The notes under the pieces are model-generated. The model worked only from the letters and a program-made list of their open reading frames with translations, was not told the origin of the DNA and did no database searches. Below, in pieces: positions 11,832-23,156 of a stretch of 64,000 nt of DNA. The stretch covers positions 558,001-622,000 of the forward strand of contig WWBZ02000016.1 of NCBI GenBank assembly GCA_011503125.2, in the 5' to 3' direction. Position 1 is the first letter of the stretch; every line of letters begins with the position of its first letter. The stretch comes from Botryosphaeria dothidea. Taxonomy: Eukaryota; Ascomycota; Dothideomycetes; Botryosphaeriales; Botryosphaeriaceae. The position numbers and the translations under genes were made by a program.

Positions 11832-13376
11832 TTACTTGAACTCCTCAAGGAACTTGCGGTGGAATTCCACAATACGACCAACCCAGTCAGTGCCGGGTGC
11901 AAGGAATGTGGTACGGAAGTGGTAGGTTCCCTCCTTCTGGCCAAAGCCAGAGCCGGGCACGGTGCAGACACCGGTTGCATCGAGCATGCGCAGCGCGTAG
12001 AACTCATCAGGCTCGCGTCCCTCCTTCTTGGCCTGCTCGATCGCCTTGGGCGGAAGAGTAATCGTAGGAAACAGGTACATTGAACCCTGCATAACAGTCA
12101 GCTTACGCATTGCCGGCGAATTCTGACAAGACTTACCGCAGGAGGCCCGCACTCGACACCTTCCATCTTCTTGAACGCCTCATACAATGCGTTTGCGCGT
12201 TCATGCAAACTCTTCCAAATACTGTCGTACTCTTGCTTGTACAACGGGTAGCTGGGCTCGCCCTCCTTAGGCGGGTTGACCATCATTTCGACGATGCACT
12301 GACCGACAACCGGAGGGCAGAGCTGGATGGAGACGAACTTGTAGATCTCATCCTTGACCTTCGGGTCGATTCCAACCATCTCGTAGTAACCACCACGATG
12401 ACCGCACTCACCGACCATACCCTTGGATACCGAGTTCAAGGATGCAAGTTCCACTTCGTCGAACTTGCCCGGCTGCTCCTTCTGCAGGTCGCGCAAAGCC
12501 TTCTTGAAGGAGATGAACTCGCCAATGAAGACGTTCGTCTGGTAGACCTCGTCGGCCATCACGATCAGCTTCTTCTCGGCCGCAAATTCCAGAATGCTGC
12601 GGATGTCGGCTGCACTCAAGCTAGCACCGGTGGGGTTGCCAGGGTTGATGACGACAATGCACCGAACATCAACACCATCCGCAACAGCCTTCTCATAGCT
12701 AGCCTTGACATCTGCCAGGTTGGTACCCCATGACGAAGCCTCGTCAAGGTAGTAGGGTACGGGGGTGGCGTTCAGGACGGAGAGGGTGGCGGTGTAGAGA
12801 GGGTACTGAGGGATCGGAATGAGGACACCAGTCTTCTCGTTTTCGCAAATGACGTGCAGGAGTGCGTTCACACCAGAGGAAGCACCATTGCTGAGGAAAA
12901 TGTTGGCCGGGTCTGCTGAGTAACCATCGCGTCCTACAAGAATCAGTACAAAACATTCGCCACCGAGACTGACAATACGTACTCTCGATGAATTTGGCGA
13001 CCTCTTCCCTAATACCTGGAGCGCCTTGGCTCTGACTGTATGCGCCTACGCTGCCAACATCCTTAAGCAGCTTCCTCGCCCTGTCGATAACGTCCTGCTT
13101 GTAGCCCAGTCCGTTCTTCAGCACCTCCTCATGCTCCAGCAGCAGAGGGTTCTCTACGATACTGGCGACCTGGCGGAAGAAGGTAATGGGCTTCTGGTCG
13201 AGCTGCTGCGGGTTGCCGATGTTGGCGGAAATGACTGTGTCGAAGGGGAGGTCGCCCTTGTCGCCCTTTGCCAGACGGGCACGATACTCCTCGCTCTTGA
13301 CTGCGAGCTCACCGCGCACGGCGTACTTGGCCGCTTTGACGTGCGGGTTGACGTTGTCAATGGTGAGAGCCTTCAT
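11832..13376 (-). CDS. ALT1: alanine aminotransferase (PLP fold type I)
   Basis: Interconverts alanine + 2-oxoglutarate and pyruvate + glutamate. Three exons (13376-12983, 12933-12137, 12086-11832) give 481 aa, normal for fungal ALT. Landmarks: the N-terminal arm NIGNPQQLDQKPITF, ANIFLSNGASSGV, INPGNPTGA, the PLP-phosphate/aldimine region ADEVYQTNVF, the Schiff-base Lys near residue 302 in NSVSKGMVGECGHRGG, and the C-terminal VPGSGFGQKEGTYHFR with the carboxylate-binding Arg. No strong mitochondrial presequence is present from the Met chosen (MKALTIDNVNPHV), so this model predicts a cytosolic form; an upstream alternative start was not found. All introns have GT-AG ends. Confidence 0.95.
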
Positions 13377-14264
13377 TTTGTGGGTGGAGGAAAAAGTGCG
13401 GAGGGCGGAGGCGGGGAAAAACGGAGGCGAGCGAGGAATAAAAGTGTGCGCGCCGAGTTTGGTGACGGCGGCTGCAGCTATTTGGCGGATTTATTAGCAC
13501 TTGCGCCTCGGAGTTCATCCAACATTGACAAAAAGAGCTCTACGGCTTGGCCCGTGTGGGAGCATGCGGCCGTCATCGGCGCAGGGTTACCGCACAGTGG
13601 GGTACGGAGGGTTGCGGGCGCGTGGGGAGGGTCTTCGTACCGCGAATCGGCGAGCATAGGACCGGCGGGGTGACTGTTGCGCATGACTGGAACCCTCTCA
13701 CCGGGCGCCCGAGAAGTGTCAGACGGCGCGCCGCCATGGCAAGATGTCGCGCTCTTGACGCGGGAGCTGTGTGCTGTCGCTGGGCGGCCTCGTTCCACAG
13801 TGCTACTTGCGACGCGCTGAGTGCTGCGCTGCGATCCTGATGCAATTAGCTGTACCCCAGTGCTCAACGCATGTCGCCTATCTCAGTCGGGTCGCGGGTC
13901 CGAGATTGCCGATCACTTATCGAGCTGCGAGGACGACTCGGCGACGGCGCAGCAGGGACAGTGGGCGCGGGAGGAGCTGCTGGGTGGGCAAAAAGCATGT
14001 GGGTAAACACGGCGACGACGCGGCTTGTTTAAAAACCATGTCCGCGGCACGGAGCCTCCCTCCCGCCGTGGCCGATGCCGCAGCTTAGCTTCATCTTGGG
14101 ATGACTGGTGCAATATTTTGAGACTGTGCGTCGTACGAGATAGCGAATAGCGCGATAAGCATTACTCTATCTTCTGCGGCTGATGCTTCGTGCACTTTCG
14201 AACATATCTTTTTAGCCATTACAAAATTTGCTGCCCGGCCCCAGCACTGGCCGCGCCCAGATGC
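13377..14264. other. intergenic, ALT1 promoter side
   Basis: GC-rich stretch with overlapping shadow frames on both strands but no domain. It contains the ALT1 promoter and the 3' flank of RPN7. I see no RNA gene. Confidence 0.5.
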
Positions 14265-15842
14265 TCAACCCCGTTCGCTGCCCCTAAGCCTGACCGTCTG
14301 TCCATACTTCTGAAGCTTCGTGATCAGCTGGTCGCCCTGCTTGACCACATCATTGTATTGCTTGTTCTTGTCATCCGGCCTGTTCGTCTCAATAATACCC
14401 CGGACGCGGTCCACCGTACAGGGAACCCTGTCTGCCGCAATGAACTTCGAGAGGTCCCTGTGTTGATATGTCAGCAACCCTGTCTCAACAAAATCTTCGG
14501 CCCGGGGTGACTCACTTGTCGAGGAAGTCGACCGAAACGCCGAAGTCGTTCGCCATGCTCTGGAGGCCAACGACTCTGTAGCTCTGCAAGAGCTGCTGGT
14601 AGCCGCGCAGGCGCATCTCGCGGACAAACCAGCCGCGGTGCTCGTAGAGGTAGCGGTCCTTGCTCAGGAACCTCTCCTCCACCGCCGCCAGAGCAAGGAA
14701 GAAATTGCGGTAGTCGCCCCGGTAAAGACTGTTCACGAGGTTCGCCAGCGGACTAAAGTCGATCTGGGCTTCGGATTCCTGAGTCGTCTGGCCCAGAGTC
14801 GTGAGGTTGACCGCGGCGTTTGCGGGAGTGGCTGACGACTTCTGAGCATCGCCCATCTCCTCGTCGCCTGCTGCAGGGCCTGATGAGACAGCGCCAGTCA
14901 GAGCTGACAGCTTTTCCTCTCCATCGCCGAGAATTGCCTTAATCTCTGGCGCATCGACGACCTTGGATTTGAAATCTACGCGCTTCAGGGAAACGGAGCC
15001 AGCGAGGACGGCGTAGATGACGAGGCTCGAATAAGTGCAGAGCTCGTAGCTGGTGAAAGTGGACAGACTGTCAAGCAACAGTGGCGCGGCCTGGTTGTAG
15101 CTGCGGACGGTAAGGTGGTGTAGGCCAGAGTAAGCCTTTAGGCGGTTGCGGCGATCCCAGTCTCCACCGCTCTCCACGAGAGTAGTCGCGCGCTCCACCG
15201 ACTTCTTCACAAGGATCTTGTCGCCAAAGAAGAGACCTATGCGGATGATGGCGAGGACGATGTCTATCTTTGTACCGAGGATGCCCGTGTTCTCGAAGAC
15301 AGATTCATACGCCGCAATTGCCTTGTCCTGATAGCAAACCAATGTTAGCAGCTTTGCCCTTTCATGTGAAGCTCTGAACAGACCTTATCTCCAACGCGTG
15401 TCCAAAACTCTGCCCTCTTGCTTCTTGCCGCTTGGATCTCCGTCTCACCAGCTTTCTCAGTTGCTTCGTCCTCTTCTTTCTGTATTGCATCTAGCTCTTT
15501 CTCATTGTCAGCCTTGAGCTCGTCATAGAGCTTCTCATCCCATGGCAAGGTGACGTTCAAAGCCGGTTGCCTGGTAGGTGCAAGCAGGCTTCCTATGCTG
15601 GAAGATGCTCGCCTCGGGCGGACCGGCTGCTGAGTGGAGCCCTCGCCGGAAGCGTTCAAGATACCCTCAGAAGGATGTGCCAGATGGCGGTAGAGGGGTG
15701 CCATCTTGTGCTCCTTGATAGCATCTTGAAGGATCTTCAGGGAGGATTCCTGAGTGGCCTTGGACGAGTATGGGTTCGTGATGTGGAAGATGTGTTGCGA
15801 CAGCTGGAGGTCGGGATACTTGGCGTACTGCGGGTCTCCCAT
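14265..15842 (-). CDS. RPN7: 26S proteasome lid subunit Rpn7 (PSMD6)
   Basis: Non-ATPase subunit of the 19S regulatory particle lid; a scaffold protein next to the Rpn11 deubiquitinase module. Exons 15842-15384, 15327-14516 and 14457-14265 give 487 aa. The start MGDPQYAKYPDLQLSQ and FHITNP segment are typical. A helical-repeat region follows (AIAAYESVFENTGILGTK, DIVLAIIRIGLFF), then the PCI domain (YRGDYRNFFLALAAVEERFL, MRLRGYQQLLQSYR, SMANDFGVSVDFLDKDLSKFIA). An Ala/Ser-rich insertion (about residues 270-315) is acidic and probably disordered. Intron 1 uses a GTCTGT donor with a GCTAAC branch point; intron 2 is canonical. It is divergent from ABD1, sharing about 390 bp of promoter. Confidence 0.95.
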
Positions 15843-16233
15843 GATGGATGAGAGTCAGAGAAGGGAGACGGAGGGAGAGGAATAGACGCAAGGCGGATTG
15901 CAGATCGATGGCGAGGTGGGTTGGAGGTGACGGAGCTATGGGTTGTGGCGGGCGTGTCGACGGAGCTCGTTCGTTGTAGCTGCACATCGGCGCTTCCTCG
16001 GCGGGTTTGGCGTCACCGGCGTGGAAGGAACAGCTCAAGAGCCGCACGCAGCTTCCTCAACCTACGTTGCCAATTCAAGCTCACACATTGTCCCTTCAGA
16101 ACCCAACCTCGCCGGAACACCACCGGGCTACGATCCAACCCTTGTCTTGCCGGCCTCGTCAGCAGAATCGCAACACTCGCCGCCTAACGACCTGCACAAA
16201 CACCACCGAACCCGAAAGGACCCTCGATTCACC
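15843..16233. promoter_or_regulatory. shared divergent promoter RPN7 / ABD1
   Basis: Only 391 bases separate the two start codons, so both genes must be driven from this stretch. I found no yeast-type proteasome control element (GGTGGCAAA) in either orientation. The ABD1 frame is open leftwards into this region, but its in-frame Met at 16234 has an ACC context. Confidence 0.5.
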
Positions 16234-17855
16234 ATGCCTCAAGAGCGAGGCTTCCCCTCGAGCAGCCAAAAACGCGGCCGCTCCCGCTCGAGGTCGCGAT
16301 CGCCCCCGCGCAAACGACCCGGTGCCACTGCACGCACGAACCGTGACCGAAGACCTCCTCCCGGCCCCGGCAGGTCTCGAAGGGAGGAGAGAGACCCCAG
16401 CCCTCGCCGCTCACCTTCGCGCTCGCCGCCTCGCCAACTGAAACGCCCCGGAGGTGCTGCGCGCATTAGCCAGGCCGAACGAGAGGCTGCCCGCCGCCGC
16501 CAAGAAGAACGTGAAAGGGAGCTCGAAAGAGAAAGACAAGCTGCTGCCGCCGCAAGAGGAGTTGGCGATGTGGTGAAGCAGCACTACAATGCCGTACCAG
16601 AGCGCGGCCGAGAATGGCGCAAGACCGACAGCAAGATCAAGGGACTCCGAAGCTTCAACAACTGGGTCAAATCATGTATCATCCAGAAGTTTTCACCCGG
16701 CGATGAATCAACGGGAGAGTCAAGATACGGCCAGAACATCTTGGTCCTAGACATTGGATGCGGCAAAGGTGGTGATTTGCAAAAGTGGCAGTCAGCGCCT
16801 CGCCGGGTCGACTTGTATGTCGGAGTAGACCCCGCAGACGTCTCGATCGATCAGGCGAGGAGCCGCTACGAACAAATGAAAAGGAAGCCCTACCGTGGCA
16901 GACCGCAGCATATCTTCCACGCCGAGTTTTTTGCCAAAGACGGTTATGGAGAATGGCTTGGTGACATCCCCATCATACGTGATGTGGGTATCGATCCTAG
17001 CGTGGGTCCAGATGGCGGTGGTGCTGGCCGGTTCGGAGGCGGAGGCTTTGATGTGGTCACGATGATGTTCTGCATGCATTATGCTTTCGAGAGCGAGCAC
17101 AAGGCACGCGGAATGCTTCGTAATGTTGCAGGCTCGCTGAAGAAGGGTGGAAGGTTTCTTGGTGTCATTCCCAACTCAGACGTCCTCTCTGCAAAGGTTG
17201 AAGAATTCCACAAGAAGAATGGGAAGGGTCAGACTGCTAACGGTGCCGGCGCTGCTGGCTCGGACTCGCCAGCTTTCGCGAGTGACGATGATTGGGATCC
17301 AGAAAAGCCTTCTGAAGAGCCAAAGGAGGAGGCTCAGCCTGCTGAAAAGGAAGAAGATGGCGAAGTGAAAGACGAGTCGGTCGAGTGGGGCAACAGCATA
17401 TACCGTGTCAAGTTTCCCGGCAAGACTCCTACAGATGGTGTGTTCAGGCCACCGTTTGGTTGGAAATATTTCTACTTCCTCGAGGAGGCAGTAGAATCGG
17501 TACCTGAGTACGTTGTACCGTGGGAAGCTTTCCGAGCGTAAGTCAAACACCTTGAATACTTTGTTGAGCATTCTCTGACGTACAGATTTTAGGCTTGCCG
17601 AGGATTACAACTTGGAATTGCAATATCGCAAACCGTTCAATGAGGTCTGGGACGAGGAGAACGGAGACCCCATCTTAGGTCCACTGAGCGAACGTATGGG
17701 AGTCAGAGGCAGAGACCGCGGCCCGCTGTTGATCAGAGATGAAGAGATGGAAGCAGCAAGTAAGTCACATACATTAGATTCATTCACGATTCTCCCAATA
17801 CTGACTTGCGTCTTCTTTAGGCTTCTATCATGCATTCTGCTTCTACAAGGTTTAG
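16234..17855 (+). CDS. ABD1: mRNA cap guanine-N7 methyltransferase
   Basis: Methylates the guanine cap of nascent mRNA with S-adenosylmethionine in the nucleus. Exons 16234-17537, 17593-17759 and 17821-17855 give 501 aa. The N-terminal 130 residues are Arg/Ser/Pro-rich with RS dipeptides and end in a basic coiled segment (EREAARRRQEERERELE). The catalytic domain starts about residue 130 (VKQHYNAVPERGREWR, a typical cap-MTase entry), followed by SAM motif I VLDIGCGKGGDLQKW (about 171-185), YVGVDPADVSIDQAR, FDVVTMMFCMHYAFES and GGRFLGVIPNSDVL. An acidic loop (about 355-385) precedes VYRVKF-type and PFGWKYFYFLEEAVESVPEY motifs. The last exon is 35 nt and ends GFYHAFCFYKV, the expected conserved C-terminus, which supports the splicing. 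An acidic linker and RS tail are plausible contacts with polymerase II machinery (inference). Confidence 0.95.
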
Positions 17856-18253
17856 AAGTTGTTGCATAACATTTTTTCGACTATTACCATCTCCTTCCAA
17901 CACCGCTCGTGATCAGCGTTGGCCAAATATGCCTCTCAAACTTCAGGCCTCTCATCCACAAGCTGAATGATTGCAAGGAATTGAGAACATCACTTCTTCT
18001 CTCGAAACCCCTTCCTTCAAGGGAACAAGGGACAGACGCTTACGTGCTAAGATATCTTCATATGCTGGAAATTCTTGCTATGGCATTAGAAAAGTCTTTG
18101 GGCGGATCCCGGTACGGATGCATTCATGACTCATAAGGGCAAAGATACTACATGGTTGACTGCATGAAGAATGAATAGCTATAGACCTCACATAATGCCA
18201 CCCAGAAAGTACTGGCATTTCATCACGAGCTTCGTAATCATCCATTAGCGATT
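17856..18253. other. convergent intergenic region
   Basis: The 3' ends of ABD1 and the HhH-GPD gene face each other here. I see nothing else. Confidence 0.5.
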
Positions 18254-19189
18254 TCACCCTTTCAATTCACCGATCCTCTTCTCAAGCCTAACCCTCGTCA
18301 AACCAGAATTCAATTCGGCCATCTTCACCGGCTCCCTCCCAAGCTCCTCGTACAACGCCTCCACATCCTTTCCCAGCCCAATCTGCTCCGCCGTCTCGCG
18401 ACTCCTCCGATCCAAGAACGGCGCCACCCGCGGCCACAATCCCTGCACCGCCGCGATGAAGATATCCGCGCCGACGTCCCCAAACCCCTTGATCACCTTC
18501 AACCGGCCCCGCAACTCCTTCCGCGCCGCTTCCCCACTTGAGTCGCTCGGCAGCAGCGTGCTCGCATCGCCGCCGTACCGCTCGTCCAGCAGCGCCGCCA
18601 GGTCGCCCAGCTCCGTCGCCGTCTTCTCGCGGTAGTGCGTGTATCCACCCTCGGTAAGCGCTTCGGTGCGCTGCTGCCAGGTCGTGGCACGGAGAGTCGG
18701 GAGGTCGTGGTAGCGCTCGCGGATGAGGACGGCGGCGGTGCGGGAGGCGATGTCGTGCGAGATGCGCGTCGACGAGAGGAGCGCGTTGATGATGTGGGCG
18801 AGGACAGTGGTAGGGGTGGGGGAGGTCGGCGAGGAGAGTCCGGCGGCGGCGGAGGCGAGGGGGAGGGGGTGGGCGTAGGTGGAGAGGAGGGCGTGGAGTT
18901 TGGTTGAAGGGGTCTTGCCGTCCTCCTCTGCCGGTTGTTCTTGCTCTTCGTCTAGAGCGGGGGATTTGTGCGGCTGTTGTTGCTGCTCTGCGACCGAGTC
19001 TTTGCGCTTCTTGCCTTGGTTGGCGGTCGGCGTCGGGCCGGAGGAGGCGGGTTCCTTGCGCTTGCGCGAGGTGTTTGCGTTCTTGGCCTTCTGTTGAGCT
19101 GTGGATGCAGCTTTGGTGGACTGCTGCTTGGGGACGTCATTGTTGCTGCCGCCGTCTTCGGTGCGGGCTTTGGAGCGGGTGGTGACCAT
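18254..19189 (-). CDS. HhH-GPD superfamily DNA glycosylase-like protein
   Basis: Intronless, 311 aa (322 aa if the upstream in-frame Met at 19222 is used). The first ~100 residues are basic, low-complexity and nuclear-localisation-like (SRKRKEP, GKKRKDS). The remaining ~200 residues are helical and resemble endonuclease III-type glycosylases: a six-helix barrel start, then a helix-hairpin-helix IKGFGDVGADIF near residues 231-243 and an Asp in PFLDRRS near residue 257 that aligns with the catalytic Asp of the family. The Lys nucleophile of bifunctional enzymes is not evident, and I see no Cys4 iron-sulfur loop. This suggests a monofunctional glycosylase or a non-catalytic DNA-binding relative. 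Substrate unknown. Confidence 0.72.
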   Translation of the reverse strand: MVTTRSKARTEDGGSNNDVPKQQSTKAASTAQQKAKNANTSRKRKEPASSGPTPTANQGKKRKDSVAEQQQQPHKSPALDEEQEQPAEEDGKTPSTKLHALLSTYAHPLPLASAAAGLSSPTSPTPTTVLAHIINALLSSTRISHDIASRTAAVLIRERYHDLPTLRATTWQQRTEALTEGGYTHYREKTATELGDLAALLDERYGGDASTLLPSDSSGEAARKELRGRLKVIKGFGDVGADIFIAAVQGLWPRVAPFLDRRSRETAEQIGLGKDVEALYEELGREPVKMAELNSGLTRVRLEKRIGELKG

Positions 19190-20089
19190 TTTGGATGACT
19201 TTGTGCGGTTCCGATTTGACAATTGGATGGAGATCGGAACACGCGGAATGGTTACTATTGTAAGTTTTGGAGAAAGTATGATTTGAAGTTAGTTGACAAT
19301 GTCTGGAGCTGGCGACCCTCATGTTCGAAGCTGTCTGTTCTATATGGATGCTTAGGTTGGTATGGCGTCATGGCGGGGGACGATCGACGCAAGGGTCCGG
19401 CAAGCTTTCTCAGGGACGGCTGGACTTCATTTCGTTTCGTCTGACCCTGCAAAAGAACACTTGCTGTTCATTTCGGGCGTCTAGTGTGCTTCGACAAGCC
19501 GTTTGTGCTAAGGAGCATGAGCACGCCATCATCCCTGCAATTCAGTCATTGGTTTCAGGCAGTATCACAACCACGCCTCCACGCACAGGTCGACCGCTTT
19601 TGCCTGCCTGCCTGAACACGAAAAGAACGATCGGAGCATACGCCAAAGAGCTTAGTATCACAGTTGAGACAGGAAAGCCACTGACACTCGACATAGAACC
19701 TTTCTTTCATCTCAGACCTCCGAACAAGCAATATTTCACGCGGAGCCAACTCAGTACAAAGGAGGGAAGAAAAAAAAAACAAGGTGAAAATTACAAAAGG
19801 CCATCTGTATTATTGAACAAGTCCCTGCTTTTCCGATCCGAATGACCGTTATTCAAGTCATTTCACCCAAATCTACACTGGCTCGGCTCCGTAAACAACA
19901 GACACGAATAACGCTGCTCAATTAACCCGAGTCCTCTCAACTCCAGGATATGTAGTCACCAGCTCCGGCTGCAAGTCTCATCTAAGGCGACGTGCTCATC
20001 TGCGGGAACGAAGGGCCGGCCGCCCATGAGTTGCGATCCTTGAGGATTCGTTTTCGCACATGGGCTCCACTTCAGGGTCCATTACCTCC
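19190..20089. other. intergenic, no gene recognised
   Basis: Contains the HhH-GPD promoter. A 174-codon plus-strand frame (19321-19845) has no recognisable features and ends in a Lys-rich, A-rich tract; I do not support it as a gene. Confidence 0.45.
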
Positions 20090-20593
20090 TCACCAAAGCT
20101 CTCTTGTGGCGCAAGTTTCAGGAGGATTCCAGCCGTCGTCAGAGTCGGCGGTGCCATTCTCTCCGTTATTCTGCGCAATTTCGGCAGGCGTCGAGCTGTC
20201 ACACCCTACGGCCCCGTCTTGGTTGGTCCGCAAGGCCTTGGAGTACGAAAGACCTGGTTGAATCAGACGGGTTGCTCCATGATCATCGCCTGCGGTCGTT
20301 GCCCTCGCTCGATCTTGATGCGTCGCGGTTTCGCAGGGTTTAGCTTCCAGCTGCGTAGGATGCGAGGCTTTCAGACCAGAACTTTCGTTGAGTGCGGGGA
20401 ATTCTTTCCGACTTTGTAGGTTCGGGGTCTGAGTGTGGGCAGGAGGATTGGCCTGTTGAGAGTCCTGAGAGGTGCGCTCATCAAAGCTGGCGCCAGTTGT
20501 GTGATAGGGCCTACGCCCACCGTATCGACCAGCATTTTCGCCTCCGCTTCTTTCCGGTCCTCGATTGTCGGTTGCCCAGCTGTGATCATCCAT
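20090..20593 (-). CDS. hypothetical protein, low-complexity (uncertain)
   Basis: Frame of 167 codons starting with MDDHSWATDNRGPERSG in a near-perfect ACCATGG context. The product is polar, Gln/Asn/Thr/Ser-rich and probably disordered, with a short hydrophobic motif RKEFPALNESS and a second, SYSKAL. A GTGAGG donor overlaps the stop codon, so a further exon to the left is possible, though I could not find a convincing continuation. No family is recognised. It may be a real small gene or a chance frame. Confidence 0.35.
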   Translation of the reverse strand: MDDHSWATDNRGPERSGGENAGRYGGRRPYHTTGASFDERTSQDSQQANPPAHTQTPNLQSRKEFPALNESSGLKASHPTQLEAKPCETATHQDRARATTAGDDHGATRLIQPGLSYSKALRTNQDGAVGCDSSTPAEIAQNNGENGTADSDDGWNPPETCATRELW

Positions 20594-20924
20594 GGTTCTT
20601 GGCTACGGCACCCTGATGCAGCGTGGGAGAAAACGCTGGGCCGATTCTCAAGAAAACAAATGTGGCTCAGTATGATGATGAGGATAGTCGCAAAGAGATG
20701 TGCTCGGTAAGTGCATGAATGCGTATATGGGTGCGTTACAACGAAGAGTCTCTGTTGGATCTCATCTGTGGTCTAGCAGCGCCCCCAGAAGCACTCAGGA
20801 AAGCGCCTTCCATCCGCACTTCCAATCCCAAATCCGCAAAATCTTCGACAGGAGGTCATCACGCTCGCACCTTCAGTCTCGATATCGCTTGTAAAATGTG
20901 TGACTTGAATGCCTAGACGGACCG
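20594..20924. other. short intergenic stretch
   Basis: Between the uncertain small ORF and the 3' end of the membrane-protein gene. Nothing recognisable. Confidence 0.45.
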
Positions 20925-22196
20925 TCAAGCTTGCAGCGAATAGCCCTTTTCTGAGTCTTTCAGGGCGTTGGCGATCCGCCTTCCCATTTCAACGCCTTCT
21001 TCAATCCAGCTCCAGCATTGTTTGTCCCGCAGCGCGTCATCGTTACAGCTTCCAGTTTCGATGAAATCCAGTAACGCTGTCTCCCATTCTCGTCGGTCCG
21101 GGCCGTCTTCGAATATATGGTTCAGCCATTGCAGCCTTCGGCCCATGGTGTCCGGGTTCAGATACACGAGCGCGCCGAGCATGGCCTTCCTCGAAGAGAA
21201 GGTCGCCTGCACGCGGCGTATGCGGACGTTGCAGGAGTACTTGAGCCAGTTCTTGATGCTGTGCTTCGGCGAGTAGCCGTACTCGCTGGCAAGGGCGCAC
21301 CAGAAGACCCAGAAGGAGACGACCAGAGCATTCCAGTCCTGTTTGGTGCACGCGACAATGGCGAGCACCCATTGCCCGAGCACCATGATCCGCATGATGA
21401 GGCGCACCGGCCGCGAGAGGGCTAGTCCGGCTTCGCGATACAGTGGCCGGCGGAGGAGCGAGCTGAGCGCGCGGTTGCCGCCGTAGAAGCCCCACCAGTC
21501 CGTCGCGTTCAGGCTGTCTGCCACGAGAGTCAGTCGCCGGAATTCCGAAGCCCGGGTGTCGAGAGTCCGCGGTTCGCCGCCGTGGGTGAGAAACGCCACT
21601 ACTCCGCTCAGTGGCATGAGGATCACGTACGCGGCGGCTACGTACAGACCGGCCAGGAAACTGAAGCATAACACCGCAATCCAGAGGAGCCATCCGAAAG
21701 AAGACACGATGCAGTACCGGATGGATTGCTGGCCAAAGAGCGCCTTTCTCACGCGTGAGCCGCTCGAGGTCTGGATGGTAGTTACGTGAAGGAAATCCAG
21801 CCTCTGGATTCTCGCCTCGCCTTGCAACAAGTGACGGCTGCCGTTTCCAATCTTCTGCTCCACGGGGAGGGTTGAGACACAAAGGCGCACCGTCGTTGAG
21901 GCGTTGCTCTGGTAGCAATCTCCGTGCCGGCCGTCGATGCATTGGAGAGGGCTTCCACAGCTGTCCACTTTGTCAAGACAGCAGGCGGTTGTATTGTCCT
22001 TGTTGGAGAGCAGTAGCCGGGCATCCTTGGGTGTGATGGGCCAGTTCCATAGGGGTACCAAACCATTCAGCTCAAAGACGTGGAACTTAAGGGATACATC
22101 AATGAGCTCGATAAACACGGCGAGGGGCAGGATGTGAGCGAGCTGCTGGACCCACTCGGGAAGCTGGGGCAGGGCGAGAAGAGGTGAGGAAGGCAT
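20925..22196 (-). CDS. fungal multi-pass membrane protein, function unknown
   Basis: Single-exon, 423 aa. Hydrophobic segments: about 20-40, 163-182 and 184-203 (two close helices), 266-283 and 289-305, so about five membrane passes. Between the first and second segments lies a loop of about 120 residues with six Cys (72, 73, 80, 86, 94, 106) and Asn-x-Thr/Ser sites (NTT, NAS), as expected for an oxidised, glycosylated luminal or extracellular loop. After the last helix comes a soluble region rich in aromatics and charged residues (SIKNWLKYSCNVRIRR, MGRRLQWLNHIFEDGPDRREWE). I do not recognise a family with known function. The long uninterrupted frame with clear topology argues that it is a real gene. 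Confidence 0.75.
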   Translation of the reverse strand: MPSSPLLALPQLPEWVQQLAHILPLAVFIELIDVSLKFHVFELNGLVPLWNWPITPKDARLLLSNKDNTTACCLDKVDSCGSPLQCIDGRHGDCYQSNASTTVRLCVSTLPVEQKIGNGSRHLLQGEARIQRLDFLHVTTIQTSSGSRVRKALFGQQSIRYCIVSSFGWLLWIAVLCFSFLAGLYVAAAYVILMPLSGVVAFLTHGGEPRTLDTRASEFRRLTLVADSLNATDWWGFYGGNRALSSLLRRPLYREAGLALSRPVRLIMRIMVLGQWVLAIVACTKQDWNALVVSFWVFWCALASEYGYSPKHSIKNWLKYSCNVRIRRVQATFSSRKAMLGALVYLNPDTMGRRLQWLNHIFEDGPDRREWETALLDFIETGSCNDDALRDKQCWSWIEEGVEMGRRIANALKDSEKGYSLQA

Positions 22197-23156
22197 ATTG
22201 TCAGCTCCGGGATGTGAGTTTTGCAGAAGGCATGGGGCGAGGGGGCGAATATTTCGTACTGTGTAGAGACTTTGAGAAAGAGGAGCAATTGTGGTCTCTC
22301 ACCGTCTGTGTCCCCGGTGTACAGCGAAGGCTGCATATGGACCCACCTCAGTGCTGCCGCCTTGCACCTGATTCCCCACTGTCTACCGGCGGGTGCCCTC
22401 TGACGTGTCTTCCAAAACGTCGATCATGGACCCTTCGCTTAGGCAGTTCCGGAGCATTGGGACCCACAAGCTCAGCCGGAGCTCAAACTTCACTTTTGAT
22501 GGTCTAGGAGGGTATCGTGAACATTTTGGAAGGGTGATTGTCTTGGATTACTGGTGCGCATTCACAAAGGGCAATCGATACGGGAATGACCCTGTAGATG
22601 TGTACTCTAGGAACACAATGGCATCTTGAAGCTCTTTCATGGACAGTCTGAAGCACGCGTCAGGACCGGAACATTGAAAAGGGGGATAAACAGGTTTGCT
22701 TATGCTGCCAAGCAAAGTCCCACTAGACAAGCGGAGTCTGTTTGTCCGTCTGCCTTCCAATGGACATCACTCGGGGAGGTTGATCTAAAATTAATCTGCT
22801 CGCAATCGCCGACGACGGTTCCATAAGGATTTGCAGGGATTCCTGTACAGGGGGTCATAGCAACCGGTGGTTAGCGACAATATTCTCTCAGCAATTGTAG
22901 ATTCGTAGGCAATGGAAGCATTCATCCGGACACGGGTGTAATGCAGCTTTGATGACAAAACTATCCGGACAATTATTTCAACTCCCCATAACAACCTGAA
23001 TTAGCTCCTTCGGTAGGAACATCGTGTTCCGCGTTCACCGTCGGCTGCAGTATCCCTCTGGAAGAAAGTGGCGTATGTTCGGAAAGTTCTGAGGATCGCC
23101 GACCTCTTCAAACTCTTCATTCACTTATTAATATAAATGACCCTAGAACCCTGGGC
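22197..23156. other. intergenic, AT-richer, no gene recognised
   Basis: Promoter of the membrane-protein gene followed by sequence that appears richer in A+T than the flanking genes. It leads into the HET-type relic but no HET domain proper can be read in any plus-strand frame. Confidence 0.45.

Noticed and set aside
19321..19845. 174-codon plus-strand frame
   Set aside because: No recognisable motif; ends in an A-rich tract; likely chance.
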